Shown piece after piece: positions 1 through 5,649 of a stretch of DNA of 5,695 nt; the first letter of the stretch is position 1; each line of letters starts with the position of its first letter. Origin of the DNA: Cyanobacteriota bacterium. Lineage in GTDB: Bacteria; Cyanobacteriota; Cyanobacteriia; Phormidesmidales; Phormidesmidaceae. The notes under the pieces were generated by a model that saw only the letters and a program-made list of their open reading frames with translations, had not been told where the DNA came from and ran no database searches. The position numbers and the translations under genes were made by a program. The stretch lies in NCBI GenBank assembly GCA_027483425.1, contig JAIXUR010000636.1:1-5695 (forward strand), given 5' to 3'.

Positions 1-38
1 CACCCCACCCTTCGGGCACCCCTCCGAGGAGGGGAGAG
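1..38. repeat. GC-rich double-palindrome repeat (REP-like), cut by window edge
   Basis: Two dyads are packed into less than 40 bases. CCCCTCC (19-25) pairs with GGAGGGG (28-34) around GA, and CCC (8-10) pairs with GGG (14-16) around a TTC/TTCG turn. This CCCCTCC-GA-GGAGGGG plus CCC-TTC-GGG arrangement resembles short dispersed palindromes I know from cyanobacterial and other bacterial intergenic regions, but that recognition is from memory. It starts 19 bases beyond the stop codon of the minus-strand glycosyltransferase. It could fold at the 3' end of that mRNA and stabilise or end it, although no T-run follows on the minus strand, so it is not a textbook intrinsic terminator. The left end may continue outside the window. 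Confidence 0.5.
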
Positions 39-52
39 CGCTAATCAAATGC

Positions 53-1255
53 TTACCCAACGGCAATCTCCACTTTTGGATAAGCCAAATCCTTCACGTA
101 GGCAGCCGTTTTTTCGACGCCTTGAAAATCGAAGGATCGCGATGGAGGTTTCTGCTGCAAGCAATCCACCACCCGCCGGGCAAACTGTGCGGGTTGCAGA
201 TCCTCGGGACGCATGACCCGCACAATACCCAACTCCTCTAGGCGCTCGGCCCGCAGGGTTTGCTCCTGATCGTCGTTGCCGGTGAAGGGCAGCACCATGG
301 CCCGCACGCCGCTGGTGAGCACATTCATGGTGGTGTTGTAGCCCGCCATGCTGATGGAGAGATCGGCCTGGTGCATGTGCGCCAGCAGATTCGGGGTGTA
401 ATGTTGAAGCGTTACATTGGGGCGCTGAGCGGCTTTGGCCTTGAGCTCCGCAAACACTTCCGGAGGGCAAAACGGCCCGGTAAACACCAGAATTTGGTGG
501 GGAAGGTGCTCGAGGTATCGGGCGGCTTCTACGACGCAAAACAGCAGTTCGTGGCCAAAGCGGCCGCCGCCGACGCTGGTCAAAATTAGAGGGCGATGGT
601 CTCCGACTGGCCTTTGGCCATCGCTATCAACCCAGGGCAAGTCTGCCTCGGCATCTGTGGATTCTTGCACCACATAGCCGGTGTAGAACACGGGACACCG
701 TAGGTCTTTCACCCGCGAAAAGCTCAGGTCTAACGGTTGAAAGGCTGGGTCGCCGTGGATCAGCAGCAGATCAAAATACTGGTTCATCAGGCGGCAGATT
801 TTCTCTTCATGGCGGGTCTGATCCTGCTTGGTAACTACGATATCTCGCAGACTACAAACAATCTTTGCACCGCTGGCTTTAGCCTTTTCTATACAGGGAA
901 TCAACTCCGTCGAAAACCGCCGCCGCCCAAAGGGAAACAGCTCAATCACCAGCACATCGGGCTCAAAGCTATCGACCAATTCCAGCAGCATTGAGGTGCG
1001 CAGGTTGAAGACAGTCTCTAAGTCCTGGTCGGGGTCAATCGCCCGCAGTTCTTGAAATTCGGTGTCGGTGGCGATCGCCGGTAAATTCACCACCTGCACC
1101 CCCGCCGGAATCGGAAAGTCTTCCACCACCCGGCCCCCGTTGACAAAGCAAACCTCAAAGTCCGCCAGCAGTCCACGCACAATTTCCATGCTGCGAATCA
1201 GGTGACCAATGCCCAAAATGTGCTGGCAATAAAACAGTAGCGTTGGCTTTTTCAT
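53..1255 (-). CDS. COG4671-type GT-B glycosyltransferase (second of a tandem pair)
   Basis: This 400-residue protein is predicted to be cytoplasmic or peripheral, with no signal peptide or membrane helix. It has a two-domain GT-B layout related to MurG and the GT28 C-terminal fold. The N-terminal nucleotide-fold half carries the loop Q11-H12-x-L-G15-x-G17-H18-x-x-R21, in which the His after the glycine loop is where MurG-type enzymes place a key residue. Other landmarks are LRDI (136-139), TGYV (192-195), the inter-domain SVGGGRFG (227-234), and the donor-site signature SMAGYNTTMNVL (302-313) followed by DDQEQ and RAERL (328-339). Start: ATG at 1255 shares its A with the TGA of the upstream gene (TGATG), with a GAGGT Shine-Dalgarno-like motif nine bases before it (1265-1269), so translation is probably coupled. 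The sugar donor and acceptor cannot be read from the sequence. The family call is strong; the exact reaction is unknown. Cell-surface polysaccharide or glycolipid synthesis is inferred from the adjacent Ugd remnant. Confidence 0.9.
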   Translation of the reverse strand: MKKPTLLFYCQHILGIGHLIRSMEIVRGLLADFEVCFVNGGRVVEDFPIPAGVQVVNLPAIATDTEFQELRAIDPDQDLETVFNLRTSMLLELVDSFEPDVLVIELFPFGRRRFSTELIPCIEKAKASGAKIVCSLRDIVVTKQDQTRHEEKICRLMNQYFDLLLIHGDPAFQPLDLSFSRVKDLRCPVFYTGYVVQESTDAEADLPWVDSDGQRPVGDHRPLILTSVGGGRFGHELLFCVVEAARYLEHLPHQILVFTGPFCPPEVFAELKAKAAQRPNVTLQHYTPNLLAHMHQADLSISMAGYNTTMNVLTSGVRAMVLPFTGNDDQEQTLRAERLEELGIVRVMRPEDLQPAQFARRVVDCLQQKPPSRSFDFQGVEKTAAYVKDLAYPKVEIAVG

Positions 1256-2493
1256 CAGACGGTGACCTCGAGTTTAGGGAACGAACGGGGGCAAATGGGG
1301 AAATCAAAACAGCGGGGGTCGGGCCGCAGGAGCTCCAGCAATAGGTTGGTAATGCAGGGCAGAGCGTCCATGTCGAGCTGGGTCGATGGCGGTTGGGCTT
1401 TGGCGGCAAGCTGAGACTGTAGCGCCTGCATTAACCCCTCGGGCGTCAGATGGTTGGGTTGAATCGCCTGAAACAGCCCCATCTCTGCCATGCGTTCCGC
1501 CCGTATCCACTGCTCTTGCACCGGCTCAGTGCGAGGCACCACGATCGCCCGCTTGCCCAAGGAGAGAATTTCGCACACGGTGTTATAGCCCCCCATCGAC
1601 ACCACCGCATCGGCGGCCACCATGTAGCTGGCCAGGTCGTCGGTGTAGTCGAGCCAGTGGGTTTGGCGGAGCGCGGCGATCCGCGCCAGCAGACCAGGGC
1701 GTTGGCCAGTGGGCATCTCTGGGCCGCCAATAATCAAGCTAGTCAGGTTTCGATCGGGGGGTAGCAGATCCAGCGTTTCCAGGTAGGTGGTCAGCAGGCG
1801 ATAGCCGTCGCCGCCGCCGCCGGGGGTGACCAGCACCAGCGGATCCGTGGCGTTCAACCCCATCGCCTGGCGCACCTCTAGGGCGCTGCGCTGACCGCAG
1901 CCCCGCCGCACATAGCCGGTGAACCGGGTCTTGGCCCGTAGCTTAGGCGGAAACTGGTAGGCCGTCGGCGCATCGAAAATGTCGGGGCTACCAACAATCC
2001 ACACCTGGTCATAGTGGGTTTCGGCGGTGGCATAGTAGTTGTGCTGTTGCCACTGGGCTACGGTAACCTCCGGGCTGTCGAGGATATCGCGCAGCAACAA
2101 CACTCGACGAGTCTGAGGACGATAGCGCTGGAGGTCGTCGAGGGTGGCCTGGAGTTCGCCTTTCAGACCATCGGGCTTTTTATCCACCAGCACCGCATCG
2201 GGCTGAAAGTGAGCGGCTACGGTGCGGATCAGCTGCGATCGCAGCTGCACCGTCTCATCTACCTCAGTCTTCAAAAATCGCACGCCGAGGTTGCCCGCTT
2301 CATCGCGCCCCAGGCAGGGCAGCTTGACGTAGTCGAGCCCAGCGGGCAGTCGCAGCTGATGCAGAGCAGGGGACCCGGAAATCACCAAAATAGACAGATC
2401 GGGTAGCGCCTTGAGCAGGTACTCGCAGATCGCCACCATACGACGGATGTTTCCCAGCCCGAAGGCATCGTGGGAGTAGACGAGGAGTTTCAT
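1255..2493 (-). CDS. COG4671-type GT-B glycosyltransferase (first of a tandem pair)
   Basis: This 412-residue protein is a paralogue of the following gene, with shared blocks in the same order. These are a glycine loop G12-L-G14-N15-x-x-R18, VDKKP (103-107), LRDI (134-137), TGYV (192-195), PGGGGDG (224-230), the donor-site signature SMGGYNTVCEIL (299-310), and P320-R-x-E-P then EQ (327-328) and RAERM (331-335). It lacks membrane segments and should act at the cytoplasmic face as a nucleotide-sugar glycosyltransferase. Unlike its partner, the residue after the glycine loop is Asn15, not His; I believe the GLGNIRR form occurs in cyanobacterial members but cannot verify that here. The ATG at 2493 gives the expected family N-terminus (MKLLVYSHD). 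However, the bases before it are pyrimidine-rich on the coding strand, being the complement of a GGAGTG repeat, and hold no Shine-Dalgarno motif. The gene ends in TGATG, coupling it to the next one. Donor and acceptor are unknown. Confidence 0.9.
   Translation of the reverse strand: MKLLVYSHDAFGLGNIRRMVAICEYLLKALPDLSILVISGSPALHQLRLPAGLDYVKLPCLGRDEAGNLGVRFLKTEVDETVQLRSQLIRTVAAHFQPDAVLVDKKPDGLKGELQATLDDLQRYRPQTRRVLLLRDILDSPEVTVAQWQQHNYYATAETHYDQVWIVGSPDIFDAPTAYQFPPKLRAKTRFTGYVRRGCGQRSALEVRQAMGLNATDPLVLVTPGGGGDGYRLLTTYLETLDLLPPDRNLTSLIIGGPEMPTGQRPGLLARIAALRQTHWLDYTDDLASYMVAADAVVSMGGYNTVCEILSLGKRAIVVPRTEPVQEQWIRAERMAEMGLFQAIQPNHLTPEGLMQALQSQLAAKAQPPSTQLDMDALPCITNLLLELLRPDPRCFDFPICPRSFPKLEVTV
2230..2247. 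repeat. 18-bp perfect palindrome containing HIP1 octamer
   Basis: CAGCTGCGATCGCAGCTG reads identically on both strands and contains the HIP1 octamer GCGATCGC at 2235-2242. It lies inside the first glycosyltransferase gene. Three further exact HIP1 sites lie at 1071-1078, 4863-4870 and 5109-5116. HIP1 abundance is a known cyanobacterial genome signature, and this is the main compositional evidence for the host lineage. No local function is implied. Confidence 0.9.
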
Positions 2494-2500
2494 GGGGTAT

Positions 2501-2550
2501 GGAGGGAGTGGAGGAGTGGGGGAGTGAATGGATAGGAGGATCAGGGAGTG
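2501..2550. repeat. GGAGTG short repeats (period 8, then dispersed)
   Basis: GGAGTG occurs at 2505, 2513 and 2521, exactly eight bases apart, again at 2545, and once more at 2590 just beyond the listed span. The units read GGAGTGGA, GGAGTGGG, GGAGTGAA. The array runs to within a few bases of the glycosyltransferase start codon (2493). On the coding strand it forms a C/T-rich leader with no ribosome binding site, and the plus strand has the G-runs needed for possible quadruplex formation. Such slippage-prone repeats are common between cyanobacterial genes. Here they also mark the point where the adjacent ugd remnant loses homology. A small dyad, GACGG (2564-2568) with CCGTC (2575-2579), lies between the last two copies. 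Confidence 0.7.
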
Positions 2551-2591
2551 GATGATTAGTCGAGACGGTTCTGTCCGTCCATCAGTGGGGG

Positions 2592-2813
2592 AGTGGCCGG
2601 GGTAGGGTCTAGGGTGGCGTAGGTCAGGGCTCCGACCGCCGCCGACTGCATGATCGACTTTAGGCCCGGTTCGTAGATGGGGGACTGGCCCGATTACAGC
2701 TGCTCGACCTTAGCAGCGTTGTTATCAACGCAGATCACGCTATGGCCCCTATGGGCCAGGCATGCACCGGTTACCAGACCCACATAGCCTGTGCCGATAA
2801 CACATACACGCAT
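2592..2813 (-). pseudogene. ugd: 5' remnant of UDP-glucose 6-dehydrogenase
   Basis: The minus strand from ATG at 2813 reads MRVCVIGTGYVGLVTGACLA, the dinucleotide-binding start of the UDP-glucose/GDP-mannose dehydrogenase family (glycine loop G7-x-G9-x-x-G12), then VICVDNN with Asp30 ending the second strand, then KVEQL. Codon 40 (2694-2696) is TAA where family members usually carry Lys. In the same frame the hallmark SGQSPIYEPGL and a helix like KSIMQSA continue, so the stop is a substitution and not a frameshift. Homology fades near 2600 (ALTYATLD), where about 450 residues would be expected, so the sugar-binding and catalytic Cys domains are absent. The intact enzyme oxidises UDP-glucose to UDP-glucuronate for polysaccharide synthesis. 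GGAG at 2823-2826 is a good ribosome site nine bases before the ATG. The remnant lies in the same orientation directly upstream of two glycosyltransferases, pointing to a former operon. A functional copy may exist elsewhere. The 3' boundary is approximate. Confidence 0.87.
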
Positions 2814-2824
2814 AATGAGGTTCT

Positions 2825-2878
2825 CCAGATAAAGAGTGAAGTCAATGGCGTGCGTCCCATTGACTTCACTTTCTCTGG
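2825..2878. promoter_or_regulatory. Long hairpin overlapping the ugd ribosome binding site
   Basis: GTGAAGTCAATGG (2836-2848) is perfectly complementary to CCATTGACTTCAC (2857-2869) around an 8-base loop. The stem is extended by AAA/TTT and by CCAGA (2825-2829) with TCTGG (2874-2878), interrupted by a small bulge and one mismatch. On the minus-strand transcript the hairpin ends 11 bases before the ugd remnant's ATG, and its closing GG doubles as the first two bases of the GGAG Shine-Dalgarno. It could therefore mask translation initiation or act as a leader structure. On the plus strand it is followed by GTTTTG, a weak T-run, but nothing upstream on that strand needs terminating. The structure is seen directly; the regulatory role is inferred. 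Confidence 0.65.
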
Positions 2879-2894
2879 GTTTTGTAAGGTCGGC

Positions 2895-2945
2895 ATGAAG
2901 CGTTTATGAGACCCACTTAATGAGGAATCATGAGCTGACCATGAG
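2895..2945. promoter_or_regulatory. Cluster of phased ATGAR direct repeats, possible regulator-binding site
   Basis: ATGAA starts at 2895 and ATGAG at 2906, 2920, 2930 and 2941, giving spacings of 11, 14, 10 and 11 bases, close to one helical turn for three of the four steps. Two units are further followed by CTGACC (2935 and 2956). OmpR-family regulators typically bind direct repeats about 10-11 bases apart, and such a regulator is encoded downstream in this window. Use as an operator is inference from spacing and location only; I do not recognise the motif as a named box. Confidence 0.35.
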
Positions 2946-3183
2946 AAAATCTTAACTGACCCAAACGTTCCGGATAGTCCTGGGCCAGTTGCGTAAATTG
3001 TCCACAGCGTGATCTTCTCTACGGATAATAAGGTAAGCCATAATTGAAACAGGTCTATCCCCAGTGGGGGCATCTTGCCTGGCAGTTTTGACCCTCTGTT
3101 GTGTCGTTACCGGCCTCGTCATAGCCCCGAGACCATCCAGAACTCGTCCACCGCTCTGCAAACCGGCACAGCTAGGGCAATAC

Positions 3184-3189
3184 TATAAT
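3184..3189 (+). promoter_or_regulatory. Candidate -10 box of the kinase-regulator operon
   Basis: TATAAT matches the sigma-70 -10 consensus exactly and lies in the most AT-rich stretch of the window, about 85 bases before the kinase start. A second hexamer, TATAAA, lies at 3200-3205. No good -35 box is found 16-18 bases upstream of either, so the promoter may depend on an activator, possibly the operon's own regulator. Because the stretch is AT-rich on both strands, use in the other direction cannot be excluded. Confidence 0.4.
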
Positions 3190-3273
3190 TATTTATCGCT
3201 ATAAAATTTTCCCATCTGTTTTTGACCAGCCAGTTAGGCCGCAACGCCATAGTTTTCTGAGAGTGCTACAGAT

Positions 3274-4752
3274 TTGAAAAGTTCTCCTTCTCTCCCCGCG
3301 TTGCCTCTATCGCTACCGCTCAAAGGCACCTGGCAAGGCCTGATGGGCGAAACGCGCACCCGCATTTTGCTGCTCTATGTCTTAACCATGCTGGCCGCCG
3401 TGGGCTTAGCCGTGCCGATCTTTCATGCGCTGTTGTTGCATGAGGTCGATCGGCGCGTACAGGATGACCTGCATGACGAGCTGGAGCGCTTTCAGGCCAA
3501 GTATCAAGCCTGGGGTGCCGTCACCTCTGACAATCATGGAGCGCTAAAGGAATTTGTTCAAGACTTTCTCAAAAACAACACCCCCGAAGACGACAACCAT
3601 CACATTGTTATTCTCAATGGTGAACTCTTTCTGTCGAATCCGACGGTGCTGCCCGAGATCCTTGGCCCCAACTCTCAGCTGGTGCAGAAATGGACAACCC
3701 TGGAAAACGCCACCGATGGCCAGTTAAATACCGCTGACCCCAACGTGGGCAGCGTGCTGTACAGCTCCCACCTGCTAGAGTCCAACGGTAGGCCCCAGGG
3801 GGTCTTTGTCGTCGCTCACCTCACGGCCGGGGAGCGCGTCGAAGCCTACTCTAGCGTTCACATCTTCACTAAAGTAGCCATTGGCGTAGTCGTTGTTTCA
3901 TTTCTATTGGCCTGGCTGGTCAGTCAGCAGTTGCTCAAGCCGGTGCAAAACCTAGCTCTCACCGCCCGCAGCATTAGCGAAGCCGACCTATCGCGCCGCC
4001 TGGAGGTGCAGGGCACGGGCGAACTGGCCGAGCTCAGCCACACCTTCAACGCCATGATGAACCGGGTACAGAGCGCCTTTGAGAGCCAGCGCAACTTCAT
4101 TAACGACGCTGGTCACGAGCTGTTCACTCCCCTCACCATCATCCAGGGCCACCTGGAGGTCATGGGCGACGATCCCGACGAGCGAGCCGCCACCCTGGCG
4201 CTGGTGATGGATGAAATCGATCGCATGAGCCGCTTTGCCAACGACCTACTGCTGCTGGCCCAGGCTGAGCAGCCCAATTTTTTGCAGCTCGAAACCATTA
4301 ACGTGGCCGACTTCACCCAAGAAGTATTCGCCAAGGTCTCAGTGCTGGCCGATCGCCAGTGGCATCTGGGCAGCCTGGGCCGGGGGGTGATGGTCGGCGA
4401 TCGTCAGCGCCTCACCGGTGCCCTGCTCAACCTGGCCCGCAATGCTGCCCAGCACACCCAACCCGCCGACACCATCGAACTGGGGTCAACCACCCTCGGG
4501 ATCCAGGTCAGGTTTTGGGTGCGCGACACTGGCGAGGGCATCGCCCCCGCCGACCAGACCCGCATTTTTGACCGCTTTGCCCGCGCCGCCAACACCTACC
4601 GCAAGTCAGAGGGGGCCGGTCTCGGTCTGGCCATTGTCAAAACCGTGGCCGAAAGCCACCAGGGCACCATTGAGTTGGTGAGTCAGCCAGGGACAGGCTC
4701 TACCTTTACCCTGGTGCTCCCCCTAGACATTCCCCGACAGGAGACCCGATGA
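3274..4752 (+). CDS. Membrane sensor histidine kinase (HAMP, HisKA, HATPase_c)
   Basis: This 492-residue inner-membrane kinase presumably phosphorylates the response regulator encoded next. Its order is a short Ser/Pro/Leu tail, TM1 (about 31-55), a periplasmic sensor domain of about 140 residues (56-197) with no recognised fold name, TM2 (about 199-217), HAMP (about 218-272), a dimerisation/phosphoacceptor helix with His281, and an ATPase domain. The ATPase has an N box with N386 and N390, G1 DTGEGI (418-423), an F box FDRF (432-435), and G2 GAGLGLAIV (447-455). All ATP-binding landmarks are intact. The H box reads GHELFTPLT, with Phe284 where Arg or Lys is usual. The longest frame begins with TTG at 3274, preceded by a weak GAGAG and an in-frame TAG at 3250. 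ATG at 3343 (469 residues, AAGG four bases upstream) also keeps TM1 and may be the true start. The end overlaps the next gene by ATGA. The kinase assignment is firm; the stimulus is unknown. Confidence 0.93.
   Translation: MKSSPSLPALPLSLPLKGTWQGLMGETRTRILLLYVLTMLAAVGLAVPIFHALLLHEVDRRVQDDLHDELERFQAKYQAWGAVTSDNHGALKEFVQDFLKNNTPEDDNHHIVILNGELFLSNPTVLPEILGPNSQLVQKWTTLENATDGQLNTADPNVGSVLYSSHLLESNGRPQGVFVVAHLTAGERVEAYSSVHIFTKVAIGVVVVSFLLAWLVSQQLLKPVQNLALTARSISEADLSRRLEVQGTGELAELSHTFNAMMNRVQSAFESQRNFINDAGHELFTPLTIIQGHLEVMGDDPDERAATLALVMDEIDRMSRFANDLLLLAQAEQPNFLQLETINVADFTQEVFAKVSVLADRQWHLGSLGRGVMVGDRQRLTGALLNLARNAAQHTQPADTIELGSTTLGIQVRFWVRDTGEGIAPADQTRIFDRFARAANTYRKSEGAGLGLAIVKTVAESHQGTIELVSQPGTGSTFTLVLPLDIPRQETR
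4739..4743 (+). promoter_or_regulatory. Ribosome binding site of the response regulator inside the kinase gene
   Basis: AGGAG lies five bases before the ATG at 4749 and within the last codons of the kinase. With the ATGA overlap it indicates coupled translation of kinase and regulator, and it fixes the regulator's start. Confidence 0.7.
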
Positions 4753-5429
4753 CCCACATTCTCATCGTCGAAGACGAATCCCGCATTACCGACTTCTTGG
4801 CCAAGGGGTTGCAGGCCAGCGGATTTACGACCACCCCGGCCAGCAATAGTGATGATGCCAGTGCGATCGCCCTCGACGGCAACATTGACCTGATGCTGCT
4901 GGATCTGGGCCTGCCAGGACAAAACGGCCTCGACCTGCTTAAAGAGCTACGCGGCCAGGGCTTTCAGGCTCCGGTGATCATTCTCACTGCCCGCAGCGGC
5001 ATCGACGACAAGGTGGCTGGCTTTGAGCTGGGGGCCGACGACTACCTGACCAAACCCTTTCGCTTTGAAGAACTGTTGGTCCGCATTCGCGCCCGCCTGC
5101 GCACCAGTGCGATCGCTAGCGAACCCAATGCTTCTATTCTGTCCTTTGGCGGCATCACCCTCGACCTGCGCACCCGGCGAGTCTCCGCTGGGGGAAAACC
5201 CATTGACCTCTCGGCCCGCGAGCTGACCCTGCTGGAAACCTTTATGCGTCACCCCGAGCAGGTGCTCAGCCGTCAGCACCTCTTAGATCGGGTCTGGGGC
5301 TACGACTACGAGCCCGGCTCGAACGTCGTGGATGTGTACGTGGGCTACCTACGCAAAAAATTGGGTAGCGGCCTCATTGAGACGGTGCGGGGCATGGGCT
5401 ACCGCCTCGTGCCTCCAGGCCAGGTCTAA
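4749..5429 (+). CDS. OmpR/PhoB-family response regulator
   Basis: This 226-residue cytoplasmic DNA-binding regulator has the usual length for the family. The receiver domain (about 1-118) has the acidic pocket E8-D9, phosphoacceptor Asp52 in LLDLGLPG, Thr80 (VIILTAR) and Lys102 (TKPF), so phosphotransfer chemistry looks complete. The winged-helix effector domain (about 130-223) shows LSARELTLLE (154-163), the recognition region around VLSRQHLLDRVWG (172-184), VVDVYVGYLRKKL (193-205), and the terminal hairpin ETVRGMGYRL. The DLGLP form around Asp52 groups it with metal and envelope-stress type OmpR regulators such as CusR/QseB-like proteins and cyanobacterial RppA/CopR-like ones, but I cannot choose an orthologue. 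It is the second gene of the operon, overlapping the kinase by four bases. Likely targets are its own operon and perhaps the divergent glycosyltransferases, which is inference. Two HIP1 octamers lie within it. It ends in TAA with no strong terminator immediately after. Confidence 0.95.
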   Translation: MTHILIVEDESRITDFLAKGLQASGFTTTPASNSDDASAIALDGNIDLMLLDLGLPGQNGLDLLKELRGQGFQAPVIILTARSGIDDKVAGFELGADDYLTKPFRFEELLVRIRARLRTSAIASEPNASILSFGGITLDLRTRRVSAGGKPIDLSARELTLLETFMRHPEQVLSRQHLLDRVWGYDYEPGSNVVDVYVGYLRKKLGSGLIETVRGMGYRLVPPGQV

Positions 5430-5510
5430 TCCTAAGGCAATTTCTCGAAAAGAGTTTCCCCAATGGTGGGCATTGCCCTACAGCGGCTACAGTCGCTGGG
5501 GGGTGGTATA

Positions 5511-5576
5511 CGGTGCAAGGTTAATGGTTTACGTTACAAACCGTTAACCGTTAACCGCTACTGGTAACCGGTGCAA
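5511..5576. repeat. 12-bp-arm hairpin with GTTAACC repeats, enclosed by an 8-bp direct repeat
   Basis: GGTTAATGGTTT (5519-5530) pairs with AAACCGTTAACC (5538-5549) around ACGTTAC; the single mismatch is a G:U pair in RNA. The right arm continues as a tandem CCGTTAA repeat (5541-5554), and GGTAACC follows at 5563-5569. CGGTGCAA occurs immediately before the left arm (5511-5518) and again at 5569-5576. A dyad-rich 50-base segment flanked by an 8-bp direct repeat resembles a small inserted element with a target-site duplication, but it could equally be a local repeat or an mRNA 3'-end structure about 90 bases after the regulator's stop. Confidence 0.6.
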
Positions 5577-5649
5577 CAGCACGTGCCTCCAGGAATCTCC
5601 TATAGCCTTTTACCATGCTTCACGGACTATAGCGCCCGCCCGACCACCG

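Larger units (their letters stand above)
2814..3273. other. Divergent intergenic control region without a supported gene
   Basis: These 460 bases separate the minus-strand ugd remnant/glycosyltransferase unit from the plus-strand two-component operon. Contents in order are the leader hairpin (2825-2878), five ATGAR repeats (2895-2945), two copies of CTGACC 21 bases apart (2935 and 2956), a short dyad CCCCA-G-TGGGG (3059-3069), and an AT-rich stretch (3181-3212) with promoter-like hexamers. Both operons must find their promoters here. I see open frames of 69 to 100 codons on the minus strand but none has recognisable protein character, so I leave them out. Confidence 0.7.

Noticed and set aside
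45..539. A 164-codon minus-strand frame overlapping the glycosyltransferase 3' half
   Set aside because: It is a frame shadow of the real gene. Its Arg/Pro/His-rich, low-complexity translation has no motif.
2857..2887. Intrinsic terminator on the plus strand (stem followed by GTTTTG)
   Set aside because: The T-run is short and broken, and no plus-strand transcript upstream needs ending. The leader interpretation on the minus strand fits better.
2771..3161. Minus-strand open frames of 69 and 100 codons in the divergent region
   Set aside because: They overlap each other, the hairpin and the ugd remnant, their composition is not protein-like, and no family motif is visible.
5541..5569. Cyanobacterial Pho box (repeated TTAACC units)
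   Set aside because: The repeats are seven bases apart, not the ~11-base period of Pho boxes, and they form hairpin arms downstream of a gene instead of lying before one.
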